A DNA stretch of 29,404 nucleotides from Candolleomyces eurysporus (lineage: Eukaryota; Basidiomycota; Agaricomycetes; Agaricales; Psathyrellaceae): positions 1 through 29,404 of the forward strand of contig JANBPK010001307.1 of assembly GCA_027579435.1 (NCBI GenBank), given 5' to 3'. Shown piece after piece: positions 1-12,200 of the stretch (positions are counted from its first letter, which is position 1; every line of letters begins with the position of its first letter). The notes beneath the pieces are model-generated. The model was not told where the DNA came from. It saw only the letters and a program-made list of their open reading frames with translations, and did not search any database. Both the position numbers and the translations under genes were made by a program.

Positions 1-160
1 AAACCTGAGGAACCTCAAAACAAAGGGGAGGTTAGAAGAGCGTAAAATGATGTATTAGAGACCGCCCATCCTGTGCCATGCGAAGTCATGATACTACACT
101 GCTCCGTTGTTTAAAAGGCCCAAAATCACGGATACAGTGTGACAGAGCAATAAGGCGGCA
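1..160. other. 3' flank of the USP39 gene
   Basis: This stretch lies downstream of the USP39 stop codon on the minus strand. It has no open frame that looks coding on either strand and no RNA gene that I can recognise. It probably holds the USP39 3' untranslated region; I see no clear polyadenylation motif. Confidence 0.5.
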
Positions 161-2129
161 TTAAGGTCTGCCCCCATTGGAGCTCTTCACACTTGAGCGT
201 CGTTCCCATATCTATCGTGAAACGCTGAGTGTGGGCCCTACAGATTCAGTAAAAAAAATGGCACCATACCTGCAAAACTGTTTCTCCCAGAAAGATCATC
301 TCCTTTCTGGTTTCTTCCACGATTAGATCTTGAATCATAAGCCATTTCTCACTATCTACCCCGGCGCCCCCAGCTCGAAGATGAACTTTCCACATGGTGT
401 TTTCTTTGTCGCGGGTTGTTCCTGCCACGGACTCGAGAGTAATATTCGCGATCAGATCGTATAGCGTTGATTCATTGCTCGGCGGAGCGTCGATATCTGT
501 AACAACAACATGAATAATTGGAAANGTTTGAAAATGAATCGACTGACAATCTTTGAAATCGAGGCCACGAAGAGGAAAGTTGACAATCGTCGGGTTTTTC
601 TCCTCCACAAAAGCGTTCTTCATGAACCTTTTGAAGTGAAGAATGATGAATGGAGGGAGCTTTTGGCACTTATACCGCCGCAAATTACCCAATGATTCCT
701 ATGCAGGAAATTTCAATGAATAGATCGCAACTAGGCAATCAATTCTACAAAGCCTACCTGCGTGGTATTGCCGTCATACTTTGCCAGGACTGAGTGGATG
801 TTAACTTGAGGAATGATGTTTTTCTCAACTGCGTCCTGGAACAGAGGTGGAGGGGGCAGATCCACAGCCAGGAACAAGAAGGGCGAAACTGATGTCTTGA
901 TGTCTATCGACAGATATTCACTCTTCTATCACAAAGGCTTTGAAAGAAAAGTGCAATACCTCGATCAATATCAAAATGAGGCTTCTCATTGCTTTCGGAC
1001 TCCGGTCGTACGACCACTTGTTGAGTTTCCACTCGGAGTTCGCCTTGGAACGTCCTGAAGATGATACCTAAGGGCATTCGGGTTCAGTGGGAAATGTTTG
1101 CCAAGAGAGTCGGAGAAAAAGCTAACTGGAGTTTTTCTTTTTGGTACCACCGAGGTCTTTGTGAAGATTATTGAGCAACCATCCCAAGAATTCTACGGGA
1201 TCTCCTTGCTGCTCCAGGCGGAATTTGCCTCCACTGACTCTATTGACTTCTTGAAGGAATTCGTGAGGGCTGACTTGACTCTTGAACAGGCGAGGGTTCC
1301 ATATCTTCTTCGCAAGGGCGGCAAACCGTTTCAGTAATTCCGATTCCTTGCCCTGGTAGTCGGATAGTAGAAGGGCGTCCCTTAAAGGAGCAACATGCAG
1401 CAGAGAATGGATAATGACGTTCATGTGATCGTTGTGCTTGATGTTATTGAGCCCAACATAACCTTGGAGGTATGGCTTATGAGATAGATCATAGGAAGGC
1501 TTGGACAAGAAAAGCCCAGACGATATTGCTTGGATAGCTTCCGGGGTGAATTTCGGGGACAATACGAAGGAAATATCTTGCAATGATGGATCAGAAACAT
1601 GGTAGCCATCCGGGAGAACATAGACCTGAGTATGCATTTAATTTCCAATCGACGGAACAGATGTATGATTGACTCACTTTCGTAGTTGCGAGGTTGATGA
1701 AGACATGGTGGTCATCGTGAATGGAATGGGCGTAAGCGTAAGAATTACGACCTCTGCCCTGGAAATACTTTCCACATACAAGGCAGCCATAGATGTTGAT
1801 ATTCGACGTAGAGACTGAGCAAACCTTTTCGAAATCGAAATCAAGGACCTGTCTATTGATCTTTGACACGGTGAGTAAGCACTGGAAATGGTGAGATTGT
1901 TAGAAAGACCAACCGTGTCGAGGTACAGATCCGAAGCCCGGGGCTCCGCTTTCTGTGCAGGGATAGAGGCATCTTCTTCCCAATCATCATCGGAATTTTC
2001 TGATTTTGTGGAAGGCACCGGCTGTCCATCTAAATCGATCCTGGCTCGTTTGGATGGACGCTCAACGTTCGAGTCGTCGTCCGCTTCATGGCTGTGGGCG
2101 GCTCCGCGTTGTTGTGATCTTTCGGCCAT
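161..2129 (-). CDS. USP39/Sad1-like U4/U6.U5 tri-snRNP splicing factor (inactive ubiquitin hydrolase fold)
   Basis: The product is a pre-mRNA splicing protein of the USP39/Sad1 family, which keeps the U4/U6.U5 tri-snRNP intact in the nucleus. Eight exons join in frame: 2129-1914, 1860-1678, 1625-1127, 1067-960, 888-758, 698-548, 496-270 and 211-161, giving 521 residues. Exon 1 is acidic with a basic PSKRAR stretch that may be a nuclear signal. A ZnF-UBP domain follows (about 75-170; CSVS, CLVCGKYFQGRG and His-rich HDDHH motifs), then a USP fold. The USP Cys box reads GLNNIKHNDHMN, so the catalytic Cys is replaced (Asp199) and no His box is recognisable; this loss is normal for the family. The end IWERR in the last exon matches the family C-terminus. 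The start was chosen as the first ATG that gives an uninterrupted exon 1. The N at 525 is intronic. Family identity is firm; exact ends are by eye. Confidence 0.93.
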
Positions 2130-2431
2130 GATGGGTGGGATGCTGCTCACTGTTTGAGAAGTAATCCTCGTGTCTGCTGATACAAGGTCAACGCGAGAAC
2201 GCGGGGCGGCGCGATGATGGTGGTCGTCGCGGTAGAGGTCCAAAGCGTACACCCTCGCCACTTGCCGAATATTGCCCAGCACGTGACGAAACTACGAAAT
2301 TTCAGGGACCCAGTCATTTCCAGCGCATTTCGCTGTTCATCGTCTCGGCTGGCTTCGAGCTACCTTTGGTTCTCTATCTGTCTGGACTTGCCCCGAGCCT
2401 TGGAACCGTCTTTCTAGGGTACTAGTTGCCA
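2130..2431. promoter_or_regulatory. Shared divergent promoter of USP39 and RSM22
   Basis: The two start codons face away from each other across 302 bp, so this region must hold both promoters and both 5' untranslated regions. A CACGTG box lies at 2280-2285, about 150 bp from each ATG and so at the centre. With its flank it reads CACGTGAC, whose complement GTCACGTG fits the Cbf1-type consensus RTCACRTG. I see no convincing TATA box. Shared regulation is inferred from layout only. Confidence 0.6.
2280..2285. promoter_or_regulatory. CACGTG E-box
   Basis: A palindromic CACGTG hexamer followed by AC, sitting midway between the USP39 and RSM22 start codons. bHLH factors of the Cbf1/USF type bind this motif. 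Occupancy here is inference. Confidence 0.4.
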
Positions 2432-4692
2432 ATGCTGAGCAACGCATCTCGAGCAGCTCGGTCGAGCACTCCCAAAGGGTATGCCAGAGTCGGTCAGCGT
2501 GCATTTGGTCGGTCGAGTCTGTCTCGTTCACCGCATCCAAATGCACCTATATCTCTGGATCCTAGCATGCAGGCCCTACTTCGGGATGTAGACATGTCTC
2601 TTCTGAATCACAAACCTCGGGCACAGCCAGAACCACGAGAACTGGAGGCATTTCCCATTGCCGCTGAACAGCAGGTTTTCGAAGAAGAATTTGCCGAGCT
2701 CGACAGTGACACGCACAGAAAGTCACCGGCTGCTCTGTTTGGTAGTCGGCGCATTGGTGCTGTAGTTGTACCAAAGCAATTGCGCTCTGCTGTAACGTCA
2801 TTGATCGAATGTGCGTGCTCTTCTCTTCTCCCTTTTCAACAAGTTTACTCATCACCGGACAACTAGCCTCGGACAAGTCGCAATTGCACAGCGACGCAGT
2901 CCGCCTTTTTGCCAACCCTGAAGGCGATAAACCTGGGTGGCAAATGCAATTGGACACGAAATATCGCTCGTACAAGCAAGGCGCTCGGCACGCAGAGCGC
3001 GACGCGACCGCTTTCGCATCAGTAGCGCTGCCAGGCCACTATTCTGCAATATACTCCGTCTTCAATCATCTGAAACATCGAATGCCCTCTGATTGGGAAG
3101 TCGAACGCGTCATTGATTGGGGCTCAGGAACCTATGCTGGCTTATGGTTGGTTCTATTCTTGTTGCACAAGGCTGAAACTGACAATTGTGATTATAGGGC
3201 CTCGCTGTTCTCTTTCCGGAGACTGACCGAAAAGTCTGTGGAAATGGATGAACTTGATGCGGCGCATTCGACCGTCCAACACTATCTTGGAATAGACAGG
3301 CGAACAGGATTAGTGGCAATTGGAGACCGTCTTCTCAAAGGTAGTTGAAAATCGTCTGTTCACGCGGACTTACTGACCTCTATCGATTTTGTCAGATGTT
3401 CCGGTATCTCCGACTCTGTCGGTTCGACACCGCAAGACCCTTGGCGAGGAGGAGAACCTTCCCCGAGAGGAAGGCAAGAAAACGGTAGCTTTGACGGCGT
3501 TTACTCTCTCCTCGTTGACATCGCCACTTGCACGGAAACAACTCGTCAAGGAGATTTGGGAAAGCGGTGCACATACAATGGTCTGTGATATTATGGCTAT
3601 TATTATTTTTGGGGATCTAACTCGTTCACCAGATCCTGATAGATCATGATTCCACGTCGGGCTTTGAGGCTATTGCCCAAGCCCGTGAATTCCTACTCAA
3701 GCTAGGTCAAAAGGAGCAGGAAAATCCTGAATTAGAGTCTTCCTCGATTCGAGGGTCTCATGTCGTAGCACCTGTACGTTACCTTGATCCCCTCTTATTT
3801 CTCGGTGATGACTGAATCGCTACAATTAGTGTCCACACGACGGCGCCTGTCCCCTCTTCCATTCGGGCTCCTCCCGACTTGTTTGTGGTTTTAGTCAGCG
3901 CATGCAACGGCCGGCATTCGTGCGACTCACGAAACATTCAAAACTGGGGCACGAGGATGTACAATTTTCCTATGTCGTAATCCAGCGTGGGCCTAGGCCG
4001 ACACAGATGAACTCTAATGCTGGTCGGATAGGTTTGGTTGGCCTCAGGGATGTCCAAGAACGCATTGTAAAGGCCACCCCCGTGAAACAGCTCTCCCTCT
4101 TCGAGGAAGGGGCTGCGCAAGCAAGCCCAGCCTCGACAGAGTCCCTTTCGTCCCCAGAATTGGCATCCCAAGCACTCGCAAAGGCACCAAGCGGTGAAGA
4201 ATTGTCCGCGACGAAACTCGAGACCGTGCTGAGGCAAGAAGCTTATCATTGGCCACGCTTAGTGTTTCCACCAATGAAGAAGAGCGGACATGTCATTTTG
4301 GACAGTTGCACTCCAGAAGGTTGGCGTAGAATGTTATACCGCAGTCACTTGACCATCTAACGCCGTCACCCCGTTTCATCATAGGCAAAATTATGCGTTT
4401 GACGGTACCCAAATCGCAAGGGAAGCAGCCTTATTATGACGCCCGCAAGTCCTCGTGGGGCGATCTGTTCCCTCATCCCCCCAAGAATGCCCCACAGGAA
4501 CGGGTCGTCGTCAAAGGTAGTAGTGGCAAGGTCAAATCTGTCCAACGGGATCATATCGGCAAGGGTCAGGGCGAGAAACCTCGAACCAGTAGTATGTATG
4601 ACAAGGTCGCCACCTCCGTGCGGGAAGCGAAAAAGGAGAAGAGGCGTTGGGAGAAGTTTATGAAAAAGGAACAGGTTTGGAACATTGACTAG
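2432..4692 (+). CDS. RSM22: Rsm22/METTL17-type mitochondrial small-subunit assembly methyltransferase-like protein
   Basis: This is a mitochondrial protein of the Rsm22/METTL17 family, which binds the maturing mitoribosomal small subunit. Seven exons join in frame: 2432-2810, 2867-3146, 3198-3340, 3396-3580, 3633-3773, 3830-4319 and 4385-4692, giving 641 residues. The N-terminus is rich in Arg, Ser and Ala and poor in acids, as expected of a mitochondrial presequence. A Rossmann-like SAM motif reads [13 protein letters not shown], followed by the family segment [13 protein letters not shown]. Four cysteines, about C377-x5-C383-x11-C395 and C536 (DSCTPEG), match those that hold a [4Fe-4S] cluster in METTL17. 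The segment [20 protein letters not shown] and SSWGDLFPH are family hallmarks. The intron at 3147-3197 is 51 bp with no stop, so it could be mistaken for coding. The family call is firm; methyltransferase activity is not proven for the family. Confidence 0.93.
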
Positions 4693-4991
4693 TAGAGTCA
4701 CTGGCACTTGTTCCAGATTCTTACCCCCACTCTAATTTATAGCTTAGAAAGACGGAGATGAGAAGGATGTCGGGATGCCGATCTATAGACTCATGAGATT
4801 TATCTATTCACACCTCGCCACTTAATCTAGAATAGACCTCCATTAATTGTGTATATATATGTATAATCCCCACTCCTAGATATCAGCAATGCGGATACCA
4901 GGCCCTTGTCTCGAGCTCAGGATGACCTTTTTAATGGGCGTGACTAAGGCGAAAAAGTCAATTCACCGTTTTAAAAAATAGGGTTGAAACA
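4693..4991. terminator. Convergent 3' region of RSM22 and uL1m
   Basis: These 299 bp separate two stop codons that face each other. No coding frame is visible. A TA-rich run at about 4851-4866 (GTATATATATGTATAA) resembles the UAUAUA efficiency element that helps 3' end formation in fungi, and could serve the plus-strand RSM22 transcript. This is inference from composition and position. Confidence 0.35.
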
Positions 4992-6008
4992 CTAACCCGG
5001 CTTAGGACCCAAATGCTTTGGTCTATTTCGGTCAGCTTCATCCCTAATATTTCCTGTGGCCTTCTTCACTGACGTCAGGAAGTGACGGATGTTTTTCACA
5101 ACATCTTCGACAGGGAAATGCATCTAAACACACTTAGAAAGAGAATTTCGGGGGAATATGACAACGAGAACGCTTACCACAGCGATGGGAGTGCGAATGG
5201 TACCAGCCCGGTCGGCTCTCCATTCGCTAGTTCCACGCAAACGCTGCAGGTAGCCAGCAACGTCTTCAAGAACGGTTCCCCTACGCTCCGAAGGCATCAA
5301 ACCCAGAGGACCGAGGAAACGACCGAGCCTGGGTGTGATAGTGCGAATGAGGTCTGGAGTGCACAGAACCGTCGTCGGTCGGATACGGTTGTTGAGAACC
5401 TGTTTGTTACGCAGTTAATGAATGTCGTAGGGCATTATTACAAGGAAGCTCACAGCGTCAATCAATTCCGGTCCTCCAACAACATCTGCTCCTGCCTTCC
5501 GGGCCTCGTCAGCTTGCTTTCCTTCCGCAAACACCAGAATCTTTTCCTCCTTGGATGGCTTCGCCTCCCGGGGCAGACTGACACGTCCTTTTGGCACAGC
5601 AATACCGTTTCCGACTTCAGTTTTGACGCATAGCTCATAGATGGCGTTAGGAGAGGCGACTTCAACAGCCTAGAGAGTTCACGTCAATATAAGGGGAGGG
5701 TCGGGAACAACGGAGCGGTGACAGACCCTCAGGACCTGGATAGCTTCAGTCAAGACAAGCTTCTCCTCCTTCTCGTCAAGCTTTGAGGCCAAGGCTGCTC
5801 GCCGTTTGACCTTCGCAGCCAACGCTTTCTTGGAGGGTTCCCGTCGCTTGGGACCATCGTCGCGCTTGTATTGTACAGCTGGCGTGCTAGAAAACTGGCG
5901 CCATGCCGAAAAACTCTATATATTTTGGTTAGTATGACTTGTCGGTATGCTGGTGTTGTTACGCACTAGAGACTGCCGTTGGCACGGGCGCAAGATTGAC
6001 CCCAGCAT
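4992..6008 (-). CDS. MRPL1: Mitochondrial large-subunit ribosomal protein uL1m
   Basis: This is the mitochondrial form of ribosomal protein L1, part of the L1 stalk of the large subunit. Five exons join in frame: 6008-5967, 5915-5727, 5669-5454, 5399-5178 and 5123-4992, giving 266 residues. The first 30 or so residues (MLGSILRPCQRQS then SFSAWRQFSSTPAVQ) look like a mitochondrial presequence. L1 hallmarks follow: PLREAKPSKEEK-type basic strand (here SLPREAKPSKEEKILVFAEG), KAGADVVGG, the GRFLGPLGLMPSERRGTV segment for rRNA binding, and a C-terminal KATGNIRDEAD tail. The start at 6008 is the only in-frame ATG; the frame stays open upstream to 6143 but only with a TTG. The first intron has a clear CTAAC branch site. 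It lies convergent to RSM22 and tandem to FAB1. Confidence 0.92.
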
Positions 6009-6292
6009 GGTTGAATCCTCTGAACCTCTTCGCGTCAAGAATTTTGGGCGACCGGAATTATGACATTGTGGGAACTTCCTTCCGTTCTTGATCTGAATGT
6101 CCCCATAGCCACAAACCGCGACCGCTGCAAGCTGCAAGCTCAATGAAAACGACCATTGCTATTATACACAAGCCATGCATATGTAGTGTACATTAGTAGT
6201 GTACATTATGTTACAAGTGGAAACCCAGAAAACAAAAGCGACAACGGCGTAGATGGCGTGAAATCGTAAGTATATCGTCAATGCCAAGGTCA
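6009..6292. other. uL1m upstream region and FAB1 3' flank, with a 13-bp direct repeat
   Basis: These 284 bp lie between two minus-strand genes, so they hold the FAB1 3' end and the uL1m promoter. The 12-mer TAGTGTACATTA occurs at 6184-6195 and again at 6197-6208, a 13-bp period. No coding frame with an ATG that fits the neighbours was found. Confidence 0.4.
6184..6208. repeat. Two-copy 13-bp direct repeat
   Basis: Two exact copies of TAGTGTACATTA one base apart, in the noncoding gap between FAB1 and uL1m. The TGTACA core is itself palindromic. No function can be assigned. Confidence 0.7.
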
Positions 6293-9200
6293 CTACCAAT
6301 CTGGCCAGAGCTCGGATAGACTGGAAGTATCTTCCTCCGGCGCATCTTTATGCTTCATCCAGCGATCCGGAACCTAAGGAGATTCAGTAAATTACCCTAT
6401 CCGGTATTATTAACACCTACCAGAGGGAAATATCGCTCCATTGCGCTGAGGAATCGCTGCCTGTACTGCTTCGGTGTCACGATGGTAGGCTCGCCTTTGC
6501 TAGCACCACCCAGGAATGTGGATTCTTTAACCCAGCTTTCCAGTTTCTTGTCCCAAGTGTAGGTCCTGATGTAGTCTGGAGATCCATGAATACTTGGTTG
6601 TTATTTCGTCACACGTGCGACACTCACCTACTATCCCTAGAACGAGTTCATTGTTCTTGCTGTCAACCTGTCCGGGTGTTAGAGGTGCGAAAGCTTCCAT
6701 TCCTTCAGATGCTTACCCCGCAGACAAGAGAGTAGTCCATGACATTGATATCCGCCAAGAACTTGCTGTCGTTGTAAAGAGCCCCACGCAAAATGCGCTT
6801 GGAATGCTCCCGGAGGTAAAATGGATTGGTGTGGGCGGCTGGGAAGACAATGTCAATATCCAATCAACATCCAATCGCGGTAAGTCGTCAAGAACATACC
6901 TTCAACAAGATTCTCATCTAACAGCACTTCATTTTCCTGACCTGTCGGTTGTACGTGCCGGTTTCTTGTCGAGCCTTTGAGATCGTAGATCTGCAGAGAA
7001 GCGGGTAAGCTGGAGAAGGAGAGAAAATCAACGGAGTGATACAGACCCTCGCAAATCGCCTATTGTAGAACAGATTTTCCATCACGAGAAGATTCATTTG
7101 GGTGGACTTAGACTTTCCAGAACCACGATCCTTGCCGGTGCGCTTGAACGTCAGTTTGTAGCAGCCAAACACCTTGGCAAGCAATGTCGGTCGCTGGGGG
7201 CAGAAGAGGCTCTCATTAGCAAGGGATACCTCAGCTGTTCTGAAACGGCTTACATTTCCAGCAACAGCAAACGACATGTAGTCAAAGTAAGCCGGGGCAA
7301 AGGTTTCCATAGTCTGCAACTCTGGTTTGGACAGCTCTTTCGCGATGAAACGGTCATCTGGAGCATGGTCATCAGCTTGGTTCGTGGCTCACAGCGCCAA
7401 CGACCTCACCTTGAGTCTTCAGGAAAGCAGACCCCGACTTCCCTCCGCCAGCCTTCCATTTGACACACCGAGCGAGAGATTCTACGATGCTCTTCTCACA
7501 GTCAAACATCCTGCGAATTGCATCGAACTGTTCTGGGTAGAGCACAGTGCAGCTGATGGTCAGACCACCACTTTCGAAGGCTGTAAAAGGGGACATCAGC
7601 CATTTGGAAGTCATGGACAAAAAAAACACATACTGATTGCCCAGGGAAGCTTGGATGAAAATGATCGTGGATCTTCAGTGGGGTCAATGGACTCTACAGC
7701 GTCAACGTTCACGACACCCCACGTCGAAGTTGATTCAGCAACCGATCCATCATCCGGCATGAAGGCTTCAGTGCCCTCGAGCAACGTAGGATCTGCCTTG
7801 CCGGTTTTCTGCTTATCCGCTCTAGATCTAGCCAGCATTTCACGATACTGGGGGGNAACTAAAAATAAGGCCGTTTAGATCGATGCTACGACGATGTCGG
7901 AAAGACGATAGCACTTACTTCAGCGCCAGGGCAATAATAGACGTTGGCTCGTCAAGACGAACAACCATATCAGAGTCACGGAAAATGTGCTCTGGATCTC
8001 CGAAAGGATCATCGAATTGATGAGGCTGCTGAGGCCACAGCCCAGACAGAGCCTTCAAAATTGAGATACGCTGGTCTGCGCCAAGCTCAGAGTCGGACAT
8101 CGACTGGATTGGGGGGGTGAGCGCAGGCTCGATTCTTCGACTTGATTGGCTGCAAGAACGGCGAAGGAGGGATAGTTGCAACATCCTGTGCCGGCGGGAC
8201 AGTCAGTTCCTGGCTAGCCCCAGGTTCATCAGCTGTCGTAGACGCAGTCGATGGTGTAGTCACTTCTGAGGCTGGTGTTTCCGGTACTGGGGTGTCTGGC
8301 TCTTCAGTGGTGGCTGAACCTTGAGGTTGTTCGACCTCGTCCACGGGAGATTTGGGGGGTGGGTTTGGCGGCAGTTCTTCTTCCATGCCATCGCCCTCAT
8401 CATCAGCCTCGCTTGAATCCGAACTTTCAGATTCATCTTCATCCCGTATAGCATCCTTTATGCTGTCCAAAACCTCCACCTTTGCCCTTGCCGACGCAAC
8501 TGGCCGCGCTCGTTTACCTCCAAGCCTAAGGACGGTATACTTGCTCTTCGCACGGTCGGCATCGCGTCCCAAGCGTTCAAAGTGCTTCGCGATGTTGGAA
8601 ACTTTATTGCCTGGCGTAGTTGGCATCGGTCTGCGAAGCGAAGATTTTGACGGTGCAACCGACGGGGTTCGTGAGGGCAACTTGTCCTTTGCAAAGCTTG
8701 GAACGCGTATTTTGCTAGGTCGCTCCCTAGGTAAACGCCTTGTTGGTGAAGATTGCCGACTCGGCACTTCCTTGTGTTTCGACTTCGAATACGAGGACCT
8801 TTTGTCAGGCGAGGGCCTCCCAGATGAAGAAACCTGAGCTTCGAAACCACCCGCAGCTCCGGAAGTCAGCCGGCGGGAACGAGGAAGTCGAGGAGCAACG
8901 TTAGCGGCGTATCCTTGCTCGAAATCCGACGTCGAGGGTTTCCTAGCGATGAGGTGTTTCGTTCGATTCCGAGGACCAGTCCGACGCGGGATGGATGATG
9001 TGGGGTACTCTTGCTCGCTTTCGGACATTGTATTAGACCTTGGCGGAAACGCGGTCTTCGTCAACTCCTGGACTCCCTGAGGAGGAATGTAATCGGAGTA
9101 CTTCCTAACCAGCTCTGCTACATTTGGTTGCGACGGCTGCGTTCGTCGAGGTAGGCGTGACAATCTTGAAACGGGAACTTCGGTGGCAGGGAGATCAGGG

Positions 9201-12200
9201 ACTTGCTGTACCGTTTCATGTGTTAGCAGTGCTCTGGTCGAGAATCGATAGAAAAGCTCTCACCAGCTTACGAGCCTTGACGGTCCCGCGTGGGGCATTG
9301 TTCTGAGCTGCTCCGATCGTAGAATCGCTGTCAGGATCGGAGTCCTGTCTCTCTGATTCCGCCTTGTCGGCATCGCTCTCTTTGATCTCTGCGGAGGGTG
9401 TTGCAGGAGTGTCTGCCTGAGATGGAGTGTCACTGGAAGGTGCGTCTGATGCAGTCACCTCTGACAAAGATACCTCCACCACAGGTAATGGGAGTTTCTC
9501 ATTGATCTCTTCAGTTTTCTTCTCCAGTTCGCTGCTCTTCGTCAGAGTACTCTCCGACTCCGAAACATCCGATGCCGAGGATGCAAATGAATCTCCAGTC
9601 CCTCGCCTTGGCTTGATAGGGCCTTCCTCCGCTTCAGACACGTTGGAAGAATGGAAGTGGGAATCACTGAATGCACCAGTGAGATCGTACTTCAACATAG
9701 CCCGCATCGAACCAAACGCCGACGTCCGTTTGCTCGACCTCGAATCCGTCTGACTCGCTCTAAGTCTAGGCAACTTGTCGAAATCCATTTGCCACGCGAC
9801 AATCTTGTCCTGACGATAAGCATGCACCTGGTTGAGAGCCAAAGTATCCGTCAACGCCGATTCCTTGTAGATCTTGTTGATCAACCGAATCACGTCCCCT
9901 CGCTCGACCTCTGCTTTTCCGATGAGTGTGTTGATCTCGTTGAGCAACCGCGCGTCCGATTCTTCGTCCCCAGTAGAGGCCTCGATTGCGTACTTCTTCA
10001 AATCATCGATTAGCCCACCATACCACCGGTTGTTCCGTTGATGGAGCAGATTGAATTCCCGATTCTTGATTTCGAGTTGCGTCTCAGGGCGAACATGGAT
10101 GCGGAATGGGGGAAAGACGAGTTCTTGAAGGGTGATAGGATCTGTCTGGAATCGGATGGTCATCCCTTTGCTCGCAAAGAATCGAACATGGTGCTGATAG
10201 ATGTTATGCTGACATCCCGCTCCGGAGACAAGCTTGACATCCGCTGGATAAAAGTACGCTTCCAGGAACTTGGAAAACGAGTACCGCAAAACTTCCTCTG
10301 AAACAGGGATCAACGGTGTGGCCCCTCCACATTTGCGACAGACAGTCCAAGTGGCGACAAGTTCTGGTGGATAGTAAGCCGACCGCCCCGACTTCACGTT
10401 GACGATCTGCTTGTCCCACTGCTCGACGAAGAAGAAAATGCGCGTTGAGTTGTGCACAAAAACCTTGCCGTGGCGAGCGAGGGGCTGATTACAGGCCTTG
10501 CCTTGACAAATCGCTTTGGGATCCAGGAACTGCACGAGGGTGTCTGCAACCGACTTCTCGATGAACTGCCCGAGCGTCAAATCGTTCTCGCCATAGAAGG
10601 TGAGATACCGCAGGGTCGGAGGGAAACAAGGTCGATTGGTTTCCAACCCATCCACAGGAATGGTGTACTCCCGCCAGCTGATGCACTGATACTTCTCCAC
10701 CACGAAATCATCCCTGTTCTTGCGAAGGTACCACTCCCAAATCCTCCGATGCTCCTCGTGCTTCGACTTGACCAAGCTGTACCGACTTTGGAGAGCGATA
10801 TCGTCGACGGTCTTCAAAGGAGCCTTCTCTACCGGTTCGACTGCTGGGGCGCTCAGAAGGCTGATGGTGGGGGCCGCAGAGTTCATGGGAGGGAAATACG
10901 ATTCCCCTTCTTCCATAGGACCCGGGGAACGGAACATGGGATATGAATCATCCGCAAGAGGGGTAGCCGCGAGGCGCGAGGAAGGCAGAGCCTCGATTTG
11001 CGCACTGATATCTTCCGGTTCGAGCGACGCCTGCTCTTGCTGCTGTTCGAGATCATGAACGGTGGTAATGACAGTTGCTGGCGTAACGGTAGCTTCTTGC
11101 TGATGCTTCACTTGGATCTGCTCCTCGGAACGAATCACTTCATCCTCCCAAGCACGCTTTGAAGCGATCAGCTCGTCATCCAGGTCCTTCATTTGCTGAA
11201 TAGGGTAGGGCGCCGGGAAACGCAGAGTAGCCGATACAGATAAAAAGGTTTTCTGATATGGCTCCAAAGCATCCTCTATCCGCTTGCTCAACCGCTTCTG
11301 CTCAGCTTCTTCATCCACAACTTCAGGTTCCTTCTCGTCTTCGTCGGGTTCGACAGGCTCAATCTTGGCTCTACTGGTAGCGGCCGGTTTCACAATGCTG
11401 GTGGTGGACAGGGATAATGGAAGGGAAGGTAAAGAGTGATTGGACGAATGCCTATGATTGCCATTGGCTGGCGTCGCTTCAAGATCGATGACGGTGTCTT
11501 TCCAAAGGTGAAACTCGAGCTTGAGATTCCGCACAATGAAGATGAGGAAGCGAGTGACTTTCTTGATCTTCCGCAACGTCTCGATATTTCCACCACGCAG
11601 GAGGATCGTGCACCCCATATCTGGAGAACATCCCTCAAATCGCATGTAGGTCTTTCTTTGGCCAGGGATGAGGTGATGGTCGAAGGTCTGGATCTTGAAG
11701 CGACGACAGTGACCGAGCCGAGGTTCCAATGCGAGCTTGTCCATCGACGAGAAGACGTCCCCTTGAGTCATCCTTGCAATTGTATGAATGGCGGAAGGCT
11801 TGACCGTCCGAGCGACTGCAATGTTGTGTTTGGCAAGGGCGTCGAGTGCGATACGGGAAACCGACTTCTCCACAAGCACGACATGAGGACGCAAAGCCGC
11901 TATCCGACTCGCCAAGTTCGTCAGATACTCCTTTTCCTGTCGCACGATTTGGCCAAAGTGCATATATTGACCTTCCACCCGGTGAAATTCGAGTGGGAAT
12001 GTGACCAGCATGACTCTTGGATTGTTCAAGTGCCGTGACATTTGCTTGTGCGCGACATTCTTCGTGATGACCGCCCCTTGGACGTATTCCGAGTCCTTTG
12101 GCTTTCCACCAGGAATCTTCTTGATCTTGACATAACGCCTGACATCCATGTCCTGCCCTTGCCTCAGTGGTAGGGTGGTGAAAGTCGTGTCCTTCGATAT

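Noticed and set aside
1..25. Small inverted repeat TGAGG-AA-CCTCA at the window start
   Set aside because: Five-base arms are expected by chance and no T run follows.
3147..3197. Stop-free introns whose length is a multiple of three (3147-3197, 497-547, 7194-7253, 24182-24229) as possible coding insertions
   Set aside because: Each has proper GT and AG ends and interrupts a conserved motif. About 10 of 80 short introns would be stop-free multiples of three by chance, so four is no signal.
5082..5633. 183-codon plus-strand frame across the uL1m gene
   Set aside because: It is antisense to conserved L1 exons and shows no recognisable protein features.
6009..6143. N-terminal extension of uL1m from a TTG at 6143
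   Set aside because: No ATG in the extension, and the ATG at 6008 directly starts a good mitochondrial presequence.
6612..6617. A further CACGTG inside a FAB1 intron
   Set aside because: About seven copies are expected in 29 kb by chance; it is not in a promoter position.
8352..8837. 161-codon plus-strand frame rich in Ser and Gly
   Set aside because: It is the complement of the acidic, low-complexity FAB1 linker and is explained by that strand.
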